A DNA stretch of 64,000 nt from CALBPI01 sp038533155 (GTDB lineage Bacteria; Pseudomonadota; Gammaproteobacteria; Steroidobacterales; Woeseiaceae): NCBI GenBank assembly GCA_038533155.1, contig JBCAZH010000003.1, positions 56,635 to 120,634 of the forward strand, written 5' to 3'. The translations under genes and the position numbers were made by a program. Shown here piece after piece: positions 8,159-17,152 of the stretch. Below the pieces are notes generated by a model that made no database searches, was not told the DNA's origin, and saw only the letters and a list, made by a program, of their open reading frames with translations. Numbering within the stretch: the first letter of the stretch is position 1; each line of letters begins with the position of its first letter.

Positions 8159-9424
8159 ATGCGAATTCTCTGGATTTCTCACCTAGTTCCCTACCCACCG
8201 AAAGCGGGTGTTCTGATCAGAAGCTACAACTTGGTCCGTGAGCTCGGGGTTCGGCACGACGTCGACCTGATTATGCTGAACCAACCGCGACTCCTCGGCG
8301 ATTACTACGAGACCCAAGAGCAAGGGCTCGCAGAGGCCAAGACTGCGCTACAACCCTACGTCAAGAATATCGATGTATTGGACATCCCTGCTGAGCGCAG
8401 CAAGTGGAGTCGTTTGAGACTCGCTATGACGGGATTAATTAGCAAGCACGGGTACACTGTTAACTGGTTGCGCAACCCGGAGGTGGGCAAGCTAATACAA
8501 CAGCGAACTGCGGACACCAACTACGATGTCGTGCACTTCGATACGATCTCGCTTGATATCTTCCGCGACGACCTGAGCTGCGACGACGTCACGCTGCTGC
8601 TCGATCATCACAACATTGAGTCGCATATGATGAATCGACGCGCGGAAAAAGAACCCAACGCTTTCAAGAAATTCTATTTCAAACAAGAGTACAGAAAGCT
8701 CCTGAATTATGAACGACGCATCGTTGGCGAATACGATGGGCACATCGTGTGCTCCGAAGACGACCGGCTGAGACTGCTTGAGGTATGCGCGACAACCGAT
8801 GTCCGTGTAATTCCGAACGGAATTCGAATCGATGGTGACTTTCCCGCCCGCAACCCCCAGCCTGGACGACTGTTGTTTATCGGCGGACTCGGATGGTATC
8901 CGAACGAGGCAGCGGTTCGAGATTTCATCGAGAACATCGCTCCAATCCTGCGCGCTCGGAACGTCGACTTTCACTTCGATATCATCGGCAGCAGCGCATC
9001 CGCGCTCATAAGTGAACTCGCCAAACGCCATGACGATGTCACGCTGCACGGCTATGTGGATTCCATCGCACCGTTCTACGAACAAGCCAGCGCATTTGTA
9101 TGTCCGATCAATGATGGCGGTGGCACTAAGCTGAAGGTGCTAGACGCGATGGCAAATCGGACGCCGCTTGTCGCCTACGAACTGGCTTGTGAGGGTATCG
9201 AGGTGAAAAACGCGACACACGCGCTGATCACGAAAGACCCGGAATCCTTCGCCGATGCGGTTGAGGAGGTGTTCAAAGACCCAGAGGCCGCACAACAAAT
9301 GGCCGATCGTGGGCGAGCGCTAGTGGAAAGCGACTATGAGTACGATCGGATCGGTGACGCTATCAGTGACTACTATGAACTACTCGCTTCAGCGCGAACT
9401 AGCGCAAGGCAGAATCCAGACTGA
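8159..9424 (+). CDS. Glycosyltransferase family 4 (XrtA-cluster type)
   Basis: A 421-residue GT-B glycosyltransferase. The N-terminus MRILWISHLVPYPPKAG resembles the PEP-CTERM/EpsH1-associated sugar transferases (TIGR03087-like), which is the reason for choosing ATG 8159 over an upstream GTG-type start near 8000. The donor domain has LLFIGGLGWYPNEAAVRDF and the later segment NDGGGTKLKVLDAMANRTPLV. It should add a sugar to the lipid-linked repeat at the membrane. It is divergent from the phosphatase gene; its 3' end overlaps the amidotransferase gene by 26 bases tail to tail. No clear ribosome site is seen. Confidence 0.85.
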   Translation: MRILWISHLVPYPPKAGVLIRSYNLVRELGVRHDVDLIMLNQPRLLGDYYETQEQGLAEAKTALQPYVKNIDVLDIPAERSKWSRLRLAMTGLISKHGYTVNWLRNPEVGKLIQQRTADTNYDVVHFDTISLDIFRDDLSCDDVTLLLDHHNIESHMMNRRAEKEPNAFKKFYFKQEYRKLLNYERRIVGEYDGHIVCSEDDRLRLLEVCATTDVRVIPNGIRIDGDFPARNPQPGRLLFIGGLGWYPNEAAVRDFIENIAPILRARNVDFHFDIIGSSASALISELAKRHDDVTLHGYVDSIAPFYEQASAFVCPINDGGGTKLKVLDAMANRTPLVAYELACEGIEVKNATHALITKDPESFADAVEEVFKDPEAAQQMADRGRALVESDYEYDRIGDAISDYYELLASARTSARQNPD

Positions 9425-11387
9425 CTCCGTTCTCTACCGCAGCATTGTGCCGTTCGGCCCATTGCTGGAAGACCATCAACGTCCAAAGTCGTGCACCTGA
9501 GTTCAGGCGTTTTGCTTTGTGATTCGCGCGCAGACGTTGCACCGAATCTTTATCGAATAGTCCGCGTTGCGTGATTAGAAGCGGATCCAGGAGTTCGTCC
9601 AGCCTTGAAGACAGATCACCATCGAGCCAGTCATCGATCGGCACCGAAAACCCCATTTTCGGACGCTCCATCAGCGCTCTAGGCACATACCTGTCTAGTA
9701 ATCCGCGCAGCGGCAACTTGCCCCGATCATTGTCTATCAACAAGTTTGCCGGAGCGCGCAGTCCGGCCTCCACAACCGCGTGATCCAAAAACGGAGAGCG
9801 TGTCTCCAAACTGAAAGCCATTGCTGTGCGATCAACTTTTGGAAGGTTCTCACATGAGAGATACCGATCTACATCAAAATCCCGGGCGGCATCAAAAAAG
9901 CGTAAATCCCGATCAAGCACCGGGGCATCGAAACAATCAGCAGAAATCGACGGATCGAGCACATTCGATTTCCTGTCGAAAACTGAAATCAGTGCTTCGA
10001 ACATCGCGTGTTCGGAAGGCAGAGAATAAACAGCCGACAGCTTATTTAGCTTATTCTCAACGCCTTGAATCGACCGCTGACTCCTCGCCAGCGCAGAAAC
10101 CGGTTTTCGAAGCGGACCGGCCAATAATCGCAATCCAAAGCCAGCCAGCGCTCCCAACGCGGAACCCTTCAATCGTTGAATGGAAGGAGGAAAAATATAG
10201 CGGTTGTAACCACCAAATACCTCGTCTGCTCCGTCACCAGTCAAACAGACTTTGACTTCGCTCGCGGCGTAATCCGCGAGCAACAACGAGGGTAGCGCCG
10301 ACGAGTTCGCAAAGGGTTGATCGAAGACGTCCGACAGCCGGTCTATACACTCGAAAGCATCTCTCCCAGTGACATGCCGGCAATGATGATCGCAGCCAAG
10401 ATGATCAGCGATCGCTTGCGAGTAACTTGACTCGTCATAGGCCTTGTTGTCGAAGCCAATCGTGTATGTTTTCAGAGGTCGATCGATCAGATCCTGAGCA
10501 ATTGCGGTTACTAGCGTTGAATCGATCCCACCAGACAGGAAAGACCCGACAGGCACATCCGCAACGAGTTCGCGTGAAATGGTCTGACGGAGAATGGAAT
10601 GTAAGTGTTCTTGGTAGGTGGATTCATCGACCTCAGCTCGCGGCTCGGTCAAGTACTCAGTCGGGTTCCAATAGCGCCCATCGGACAGTTGCCTCTGCAC
10701 CAAACCTCGAAGACTGCTCCTCCCGCCATCGACATCACTCAGAGAGAAGCGAACGAGAGTTCCCGCGGGAAGCGAAAAGACATCCTCATGTATGGTCAAA
10801 GGATCCGGTACGTATCCAAATCGGAGATACTGTGAGAGCGCGTCGTGCGATATGCCCGGCGGTTGGATACCAACTCCCGATCTCGCCTTGAGTTCCGACG
10901 CGAACCAAAGACCGGCGTCCTCGATACCGATATAAAGCGGTTTTTCGCCTAAACGGTCACGGGCGAACTCGATCACTTGACGCTCGCGATCCCACAGCGC
11001 CAGCGCAAACATTCCGTGCAACCGGGAAAGTGTCTCCGAAAGGCCGTTTTCGCTAATCAGCGTCAATAGAACCTCGGTATCGCTACTCCCGCGAAACTGC
11101 ATCCCGCGGGAAACCAGCGGTTGCTTGAGGTCCTGGAAATTGTAGATTTCTCCGTTGAACGCCAACACAAAACGGCCGTCCGGGCTGTGCATCGGCTGTG
11201 CACCGGTCTCCGATAGGTCAACAATGGACAGTCGCCTGTGGCCTAGTCCGACACCAAGATCTGGGTCCAAGAACTGACCCTCCGCGTCCGGACCTCTGTG
11301 GGTAATCCGGTCGGTCATCCGGCGCAGGAGCTGAGCCGCTGGAGTCGCACCAACGCCGGGGAAGACGAATCCAGCAATACCACACAT
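9399..11387 (-). CDS. asnB: Asparagine synthase (glutamine-hydrolysing) type amidotransferase
   Basis: A 662-residue protein. The start at 11387 is fixed by the required catalytic Cys2 (MCGIAGFVF); a GGGAG lies ten bases upstream. Residues 2 to about 200 form a class II glutamine amidotransferase domain (HRGPDAEGQF, GHRRLSIVDLS, FNGEIYNF). The rest is the ATP-pyrophosphatase synthetase domain with FLSGGIDSTLV. Such AsnB paralogues (exosortase A-associated amidotransferases) recur in XrtA and other polysaccharide clusters. There they are thought to amidate sugar carboxylates or similar groups rather than serve asparagine supply. The UDP-glucuronate route at 36.5 kb could provide a carboxylated substrate. 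It stands as a single transcription unit. Confidence 0.9.
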   Translation of the reverse strand: MCGIAGFVFPGVGATPAAQLLRRMTDRITHRGPDAEGQFLDPDLGVGLGHRRLSIVDLSETGAQPMHSPDGRFVLAFNGEIYNFQDLKQPLVSRGMQFRGSSDTEVLLTLISENGLSETLSRLHGMFALALWDRERQVIEFARDRLGEKPLYIGIEDAGLWFASELKARSGVGIQPPGISHDALSQYLRFGYVPDPLTIHEDVFSLPAGTLVRFSLSDVDGGRSSLRGLVQRQLSDGRYWNPTEYLTEPRAEVDESTYQEHLHSILRQTISRELVADVPVGSFLSGGIDSTLVTAIAQDLIDRPLKTYTIGFDNKAYDESSYSQAIADHLGCDHHCRHVTGRDAFECIDRLSDVFDQPFANSSALPSLLLADYAASEVKVCLTGDGADEVFGGYNRYIFPPSIQRLKGSALGALAGFGLRLLAGPLRKPVSALARSQRSIQGVENKLNKLSAVYSLPSEHAMFEALISVFDRKSNVLDPSISADCFDAPVLDRDLRFFDAARDFDVDRYLSCENLPKVDRTAMAFSLETRSPFLDHAVVEAGLRAPANLLIDNDRGKLPLRGLLDRYVPRALMERPKMGFSVPIDDWLDGDLSSRLDELLDPLLITQRGLFDKDSVQRLRANHKAKRLNSGARLWTLMVFQQWAERHNAAVENGVSLDSALR

Positions 11388-11604
11388 ACTCCAATCACTC
11401 CCAAAAAACCGGCGCAGTAACCTACCCACCGAGGGAAGCGCGAAAGCTCCCCAAAAAATCCTAGTGCCCGAAGTGACCCCGGGTACGTGTTCCGGCTGAC
11501 AAAGATGCGAGAGTTTACTAGAAACTTGTGAGACGAAGGGTAGACTCGCGACACAGTTTACATTGAGATGTCGGTCAATCGCAGGCCGAGCTGTTTGTTA
11601 ACGA

Positions 11605-12600
11605 ATGGACAACAACAAGAAAGACAAAGAGCACGGGAAGATCTTCATATCTTGGAATGATTCAGGTCGCACGAGGGACCTGAGTGATGCCCTGCGAGTT
11701 CCTGCGTTCGTCAAACAGATTGGAGGGCAGGCTTGGTATCGGCACACGGCCAGCTCGTTCTGGACGGTGTGGTTATTGGCCATCAAGCGCCCACGAACAA
11801 TTTTGTTTCAGAACTCATTTCTCCTTGCTTTGGTGCTCGGCATGTATCGCAGCATCAGGGGAAAATCTGTCGTCCTAATCGCAGACTGCCACACCAAGTC
11901 CCTTAAGCGCGCGTTGCCAGGTCGACTGGGCTACATCTTTTGGCGGCTGAAATTCTGGTCGTTGACCCGATGCCAGGCTCTGATTATCGCCACACCCGAG
12001 CTTCTGCCCGAAGCCAATAAGTTTGGCCGCCAAGTGCTCGTGTTTCCCGATATCGTTCCCGATTGGGCGCCCGAATCCCAAGCTCCGGTAGAAAGGAACA
12101 AGTTCCTGGTAGTCGGGAGCTTCGCGGAGGATGAGCCGATTGAAGAAATGATCTCCGCGTTCGAGAACCTACCAGAATGCTCGTTCGCTATGACGGGAAC
12201 GCCATCACCTAAAGTGAATAACCGTGATCTTCCTCCAAACGTCACTCTGCTTGGCTTTGTAGCAGATAACGAATTCAAGCACCGCCTGGCAACCGCAGGC
12301 GGTGTCATCGCACTTACAAAGGACACTGATTGCTTTCTTCGTTCGGTTTGTGAAGCGCTGGCAACTTCGCGACCGATCGTGACATCGGACACCCCGGCGC
12401 TCCGCCAGTACTTAGATGATGCGGCCGTATTCGTGAATCCAAACTGCGAATCAATCGCAGCCGGGGTTGCACGAGCGAACAACATGTTGGACGAGTTGCA
12501 GTCTCGATCCGAGAAGCGGCGGCGAGAGATCAAACAAACTCAGGAGCAGAGGCTGGAAGAATTGCGCTGGCTACTTGCCACAAATCAAACGACGCGATGA
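11605..12600 (+). CDS. Glycosyltransferase, GT4-like
   Basis: A 331-residue protein shorter than typical GT4 enzymes. Features are an N-terminal acceptor domain (FISWNDSGRTRDL, DCHTKSL), a donor domain beginning KFLVVGSFAEDEPIEEMISAF near residue 167, and DCFLRSVCEALATSRPIVTSD as the donor-binding segment. It most likely adds one sugar of the repeat unit; donor unknown. It opens a forward operon and its stop overlaps the next start in the ATGA arrangement. The 217 bases upstream, shared with the divergent amidotransferase gene, should hold promoters for both, but none is convincing. Confidence 0.8.
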   Translation: MDNNKKDKEHGKIFISWNDSGRTRDLSDALRVPAFVKQIGGQAWYRHTASSFWTVWLLAIKRPRTILFQNSFLLALVLGMYRSIRGKSVVLIADCHTKSLKRALPGRLGYIFWRLKFWSLTRCQALIIATPELLPEANKFGRQVLVFPDIVPDWAPESQAPVERNKFLVVGSFAEDEPIEEMISAFENLPECSFAMTGTPSPKVNNRDLPPNVTLLGFVADNEFKHRLATAGGVIALTKDTDCFLRSVCEALATSRPIVTSDTPALRQYLDDAAVFVNPNCESIAAGVARANNMLDELQSRSEKRRREIKQTQEQRLEELRWLLATNQTTR

Positions 12601-13790
12601 ATGCACTGGAGTCAACCATCCATCGATGGCTGGAGCGTTTCCCAACCACAAAACGCGTCATGACGTTAGCATACCAGTCCGCGATGTCGCTGATACCGGT
12701 GACAGAGATACGTCCTACCATCCGTTTCATGAAGTCCGGTTTTTTTTTCGGCTTTCATGACAAGACACCGTGGTGTCCAAATGCGCGATTCCTACTGGCG
12801 CATCGGGTTCCGAAACAGTCGAGCAAACTCGCTGCAATCGAGGTCGGCTACTTCGATTTGGAGTCCGAGGAGTTTTGTCCTATTGGCGACACGGACCTCT
12901 GGAACTACCAACAGGGTAGCGATCTCCAATGGGTTGGGGACCAAGTGCTTTACAACACACGTATCAATGATCAACAAGGCGCGACCCTGTTCGATATTAG
13001 CACCAGCGCAAGCATGGAAATCGAAGAGCCCGTTTCCGCCGTAGCCGCAAACAAATCCTACTATGCATCATATTGCTTCCGTCGCCTTTCGAAGCGAATG
13101 CCAGGTTATGGTTATGCGTGCAGTTCGCTGGATGAGTCGCCGCGCGCGACGCTGCGGATTGGAGATTTTACGACGAAATCCTCTTCGCAAGTCGTATTCG
13201 AAGCACCAATCGACACACCCAATGCACGACACTTTATCTGCCAACCGCAATTCAGCCCCAGCGGAACGCGCTTGGTTTTCTTTCTTCGTACCTCTCGCTC
13301 ACAGAACCGATACGACACGCAAGTTATAGTGCTCAATACTCAAACCGGCACGTCCAGGAGACTCGATTCACTGACAGACTGCTCACACTACACTTGGGTC
13401 GATGAGCAGAACCTGTTCGCTTTCGGAAAAGAGTCACGGAAGAAGCGTTGGGAATACTTGGAAGTCGACACGCAGGAAAACAAGGCGACCTCCGTAGGAT
13501 GGTTAAGTGGGTTCAGCGATGGACACCCTCAAGCCTGTTCCGCGAACGATCTTCTCGTAACGGATAGCTACCCTGATCGCAACCGCCTGCAGCGGCTAAT
13601 GATCGTCGACCGGTCAACGAAAACTGTGCGCACGCTTGCCGACCTGCGAATCCCTCTGAGATTCTACGGCGCCAATCGCTGCGACTTTCATCCACGATGG
13701 TCACCAGACGGCCGACATATCTGCATCGATTCCGCACATACCGGTGAGCGCAGCGTCGCTATTCTGGCCCTGGACGAACAGATCAACTGA
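12597..13790 (+). CDS. Predicted cytoplasmic beta-propeller protein, function unknown
   Basis: A 397-residue protein with no signal peptide or membrane segment. Repeated TolB/PD40-like blade motifs are visible (FGFHDKTPWCPNARFLLAHR, QPQFSPSGTRLVFFL, FHPRWSPDGRHICIDS). The conserved His residues in GFHDK, SDGHPQ and FHPRWSPDG resemble the propeller of oligogalacturonate lyase (PL22), where His residues bind metal. The family is found beside glycosyltransferases in polysaccharide clusters, but its role is not established. It is coupled to the preceding glycosyltransferase by a four-base overlap and followed by the ATP-grasp gene after 61 bases. It may modify or recognise a glycan intermediate in the cytosol. 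Confidence 0.65.
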   Translation: MNALESTIHRWLERFPTTKRVMTLAYQSAMSLIPVTEIRPTIRFMKSGFFFGFHDKTPWCPNARFLLAHRVPKQSSKLAAIEVGYFDLESEEFCPIGDTDLWNYQQGSDLQWVGDQVLYNTRINDQQGATLFDISTSASMEIEEPVSAVAANKSYYASYCFRRLSKRMPGYGYACSSLDESPRATLRIGDFTTKSSSQVVFEAPIDTPNARHFICQPQFSPSGTRLVFFLRTSRSQNRYDTQVIVLNTQTGTSRRLDSLTDCSHYTWVDEQNLFAFGKESRKKRWEYLEVDTQENKATSVGWLSGFSDGHPQACSANDLLVTDSYPDRNRLQRLMIVDRSTKTVRTLADLRIPLRFYGANRCDFHPRWSPDGRHICIDSAHTGERSVAILALDEQIN

Positions 13791-13851
13791 ATTCGAACAA
13801 CGAACAGATCGCGCCTTTTGACCGTGTGGCAATGTAGAATTCGCAGTTGCC

Positions 13852-15030
13852 ATGAAGCGACGAAACGAACAAATTCTAGTCCTAGACGCCGACCAGCGCA
13901 GCGCTTTGGCTGCCACAAGGGCTTTGGGCGCCGCCGGATTTACAGTGCACACCGGCGACACTGGCCGCACAGCGCTTGCGAGCCGCAGTAAATGGTCTGT
14001 GGGGCACCTGCAATACCCCGACCCGAGCACGGGTCGGGATGCAGCGCTCACGGCCATTGGCGAATACTGCAAGAACCATGCAATTGATCTTCTGTTCCCG
14101 ATGACGGATGTCACGACGCCGATGATCCAGACGGCGATAGATGTTGAACTACCGCCTACGCCCTGCCCGCCGCGGGACGTCTATGACACCGCAAGTGACA
14201 AAGGTCGACTGATGCAGTGCGCATCAGAGGCCGGGCTAGCAATCCCTCGCACACAACGCATCGATGGCGAGACCAGCCTGACGTCACTTCCAGATGGGTT
14301 CGAATATCCTGTGGTCCTCAAACCGACACGCTCGCGCATCCCGTTGGCCGATGGGTTCTTGCACACCCAGGTCATGGTTGCGCACAGCGACGCCGAGCTG
14401 ACTAGCTTGCAACGGGAACATATCTGGTTTCGAAATCACCCCTGGCTTTTGCAGAGTTTCGTGGAGGGCAAAGGGCAAGGTGTTTTCGCGCTCTACGATC
14501 GGGGACAACCGATCGCCTGGTTCGCGCACCGGAGAATTCGCGAGAAGCCACCGCAGGGCGGCGTGAGTGTCCTGTCGGCCAGCGCGCCGATGGCCAACGA
14601 ATTGAAAGAGTCAGCCACGACCTTGCTTAACGCCCTCGCGTGGCATGGGCCTGCGATGGTCGAGTATCGCGTCACCGCAGACGGGACACCCTATCTGATG
14701 GAAATTAACGCTCGATTCTGGGGTTCGTTACAACTCGCCATTTCGGCGGGTGTCGACTTCCCGGTACTGGCCGCGGAGTTGACTCGCGGTAAACATCCTG
14801 CGCCTTTGAGCGGCTACCGCCTCGGAATCAAGAATCGTTGGCTGCTTGGCGATCTCGACAATTTGTATTTGACCTTCAAGAGTGATCGGTTCACAGCCCC
14901 GAAGAAGCTTGCCGCAGCGCTTAGGTTTTTGCTGCCCTGGACTCCGGGTCTTAGATACGAGGTATTGCGTCTCGGCGATCTTGCGCCGTTCCGATACGAA
15001 TTAAAGCGCTATTTCGGATTCTCGTCATGA
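13852..15030 (+). CDS. ATP-grasp ligase (carboxylate-amine ligase type)
   Basis: A 392-residue ATP-grasp enzyme of the CarB/PylC-like group. The N-terminal pre-ATP-grasp Rossmann part starts ILVLDADQRSALAATRAL. The nucleotide lobe has YPVVLKPTRSRIP (about residues 150-162). The metal-binding end is MEINARFWGSLQLAI (about 283-297), with Glu and Asn for magnesium. These enzymes activate a carboxylate as acyl phosphate and join it to an amine. In this operon, between glycosyltransferases and a deacetylase, it could attach an amino acid or amine to a sugar, but the substrates are unknown. The stop overlaps the next start (ATGA). Confidence 0.85.
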   Translation: MKRRNEQILVLDADQRSALAATRALGAAGFTVHTGDTGRTALASRSKWSVGHLQYPDPSTGRDAALTAIGEYCKNHAIDLLFPMTDVTTPMIQTAIDVELPPTPCPPRDVYDTASDKGRLMQCASEAGLAIPRTQRIDGETSLTSLPDGFEYPVVLKPTRSRIPLADGFLHTQVMVAHSDAELTSLQREHIWFRNHPWLLQSFVEGKGQGVFALYDRGQPIAWFAHRRIREKPPQGGVSVLSASAPMANELKESATTLLNALAWHGPAMVEYRVTADGTPYLMEINARFWGSLQLAISAGVDFPVLAAELTRGKHPAPLSGYRLGIKNRWLLGDLDNLYLTFKSDRFTAPKKLAAALRFLLPWTPGLRYEVLRLGDLAPFRYELKRYFGFSS

Positions 15031-16145
15031 CGACGATTCTGCACTCAATCGATACTGGCGGCCCAGGTGGCGCGGAGACAATATTCACGACGCTCGCGGC
15101 AAGCCCGGCGCCGGGCGTCCGTCACATCGCTTTGGCAAAGCCAGGCAATTGGGTGGAGCAGACTCTGAGACGGCTTGGCGTTGAGTCCTACTTCGTCGAC
15201 ACCCGCGGGTCGCTTAATACCGAATACTTCAACACGATTCGCACGCTGATCCGCAAGCACGATGTCGATTTGGTGCAATCGCATCTGTACGGCTCCAACC
15301 TCTACTGCGCGGTCGCTGGGAAACTTGCTGGCATTCCGGTTGTGTCAGCATTCCACGGCGCACGTGATCTCGCCGCACCAGGATGGGCCAACGGACTCAA
15401 ACGCAGCATCGTCCAGAGCAGCTCGGCTGCACTGGTGGCGGTCTCGCGCACCTTGCGCTCGGAGCTCGTGACCGCCGGATTTGCTGATTCCAACAAACTC
15501 TCGGTGGTCTACAACGGAATCGACACGCAGCGGTTCGCGAACGCGGCACGAGGTCACTTTAGAAGCACACTCGGCGTAACCAACGATACACCTTTGATCG
15601 GAGCCGTCGGCAACATTCGGTCACCCAAGGGTTATGAGATCCTGGTTGCCGCGCTTGCGCTGGTGCGCCAGAGAATTCCAGACGCAGAGTTGATTATTGC
15701 CGGTCAGGGAGACGGAGACCTGATGGCAGGCCTGCAACGTCAGATTCATGAACTCTCGCTAGGGGACGTCGTGCATTTGCCGGGATTTGTCGACGACCCA
15801 CCGGCTCTGCTTGCCGATCTCGACGCATACTGTTCCAGTTCGCACTCCGAGGGCTTTAGTCTGACCTGCGTTGAGGCCATGGCTGCCGGCGCACCGGTTG
15901 TCGCGACACGCAGCGGCGGTCCGGAGGAGATACTGGAGCACGAACGGACCGGGTTGCTGGTACCGACGGCAGATCCACCAAGTCTGGCCGATGCACTCAT
16001 CCGCACACTGGTCGATTCAAACCGAGCGCGTGAGCGCGCCGAGCGGGCGCGAGCCCATGTTGAAGCGCATTTTAGTGTCCAAGCGATGCTCGACGGCTAT
16101 CATGAACTCAACAACAAGCTACTCAAGAACGTGACGCGACAATGA
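15027..16145 (+). CDS. Glycosyltransferase family 4
   Basis: A 372-residue GT-B enzyme. The glycine-rich N-terminal acceptor loop is GGPGGAETIF (about residues 11-20). The donor domain begins LIGAVGNIRSPKGYEILVAAL and the E-x7-E motif is in SEGFSLTCVEAMAAGAPVV. It lies in a tightly coupled operon, overlapping the ATP-grasp gene and the following deacetylase gene by four bases each. It should extend the undecaprenyl-linked glycan at the inner membrane. Donor sugar not predictable. Confidence 0.88.
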   Translation: MTTILHSIDTGGPGGAETIFTTLAASPAPGVRHIALAKPGNWVEQTLRRLGVESYFVDTRGSLNTEYFNTIRTLIRKHDVDLVQSHLYGSNLYCAVAGKLAGIPVVSAFHGARDLAAPGWANGLKRSIVQSSSAALVAVSRTLRSELVTAGFADSNKLSVVYNGIDTQRFANAARGHFRSTLGVTNDTPLIGAVGNIRSPKGYEILVAALALVRQRIPDAELIIAGQGDGDLMAGLQRQIHELSLGDVVHLPGFVDDPPALLADLDAYCSSSHSEGFSLTCVEAMAAGAPVVATRSGGPEEILEHERTGLLVPTADPPSLADALIRTLVDSNRARERAERARAHVEAHFSVQAMLDGYHELNNKLLKNVTRQ

Positions 16146-17152
16146 TCAAGCGCACCGTAAAATCCATCCTGCAGCAGACGGCTGCGCTTGCCGGTCCGCA
16201 CCGTTGGCGAAGCGGCGGGCAACTTGTGATTTTGATGTATCACAGAATCCTGCCACCGCACGATCCACGATATGTGGATGAGCAGCCTGGAATGATTGTT
16301 CACCCGGACACGTTCGACCTTCACCTGCAGATCGCCAAACAACACTTTGAAATCGTATCACTCACGTCATGGCTAGCAGCTGCCAACAGGAACGAGGCAC
16401 TTCCCGCCCGCTCCTTAGCGATTACGTTTGACGATGGGTGGAGAGACAACCTGCAATACGCGCTGCCGGTCATGCGAAAGCACCAAGCGCCGGGAATGAT
16501 TTTCCTAGTGTCCGATATGGTCGGCACCACAGGCAATTATTGGCCTGAACAACTCGCGCAGGCAATTCGATTATGCAACGCCAGACCCGATTCGCTTTGG
16601 GAGACGGAGGCATTTCGCTGGCTGAAGGACCTGGATCCCAACGTTACAGTCGCAAGCGATCCCGAACAGATCGACGTGGCGATCGTGGCCGCGAAGCAAA
16701 ACTATGATGATGCAGCGCTTCGCCGACTATCAACCGCGATGCTCGATGTAGTGGCAAAGGATGTGGACGCGACGGAACGCGCACTGCTCGATTGGTCTGA
16801 AATTCTCGAAATGCAAGCGTCAGGACTCGTGGAGTTCGGCTCCCATACTGTAGACCACACTCGGTTGACCCAAGAGCGTGACGAGCAGGAAATCGACCAC
16901 CAGCTTCGCGCTTCAAAAGTGGCGCTGGAAAAAGGTCTCGGCAAACCGGTCGATCTATTTTGTTATCCAAATGGCGATCATGCGCCAAAAGCCATCGCGC
17001 TTGCCCGGGAACATTACGCAGCGGCCGTGACGACCAAGCGCGGCTGGAATACGGTTAACACAAGTCGTCACACGATGTACCGAATCGGCGTCCACGAGGG
17101 CAACAGCGCAACTCCAGCTGCGTTTCGCGCGCGCTTGTCAGCCTGGATTTAG
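16142..17152 (+). CDS. Polysaccharide deacetylase (NodB family, CE4)
   Basis: A 336-residue CE4-type deacetylase. Family marks are LMYHRILPP near residue 35, the catalytic and metal-binding TFDDGW near residue 97 and the His motif FGSHTVDHTRLT near 236. No signal peptide is evident, so it probably acts on cytoplasmic or membrane-associated glycans. It removes N- or O-acetyl groups from sugars. It ends the forward operon and its last four bases overlap the end of the opposing glycosyltransferase gene. A second deacetylase of a different type (DUF3473) sits 2 kb away. Confidence 0.88.
   Translation: MIKRTVKSILQQTAALAGPHRWRSGGQLVILMYHRILPPHDPRYVDEQPGMIVHPDTFDLHLQIAKQHFEIVSLTSWLAAANRNEALPARSLAITFDDGWRDNLQYALPVMRKHQAPGMIFLVSDMVGTTGNYWPEQLAQAIRLCNARPDSLWETEAFRWLKDLDPNVTVASDPEQIDVAIVAAKQNYDDAALRRLSTAMLDVVAKDVDATERALLDWSEILEMQASGLVEFGSHTVDHTRLTQERDEQEIDHQLRASKVALEKGLGKPVDLFCYPNGDHAPKAIALAREHYAAAVTTKRGWNTVNTSRHTMYRIGVHEGNSATPAAFRARLSAWI

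Noticed and set aside
13817..13840. TTGACC and TAGAAT as a sigma-70 promoter before the ATP-grasp gene
   Set aside because: Spacer is only about 11 bases, too short, and the genes on either side look co-transcribed.
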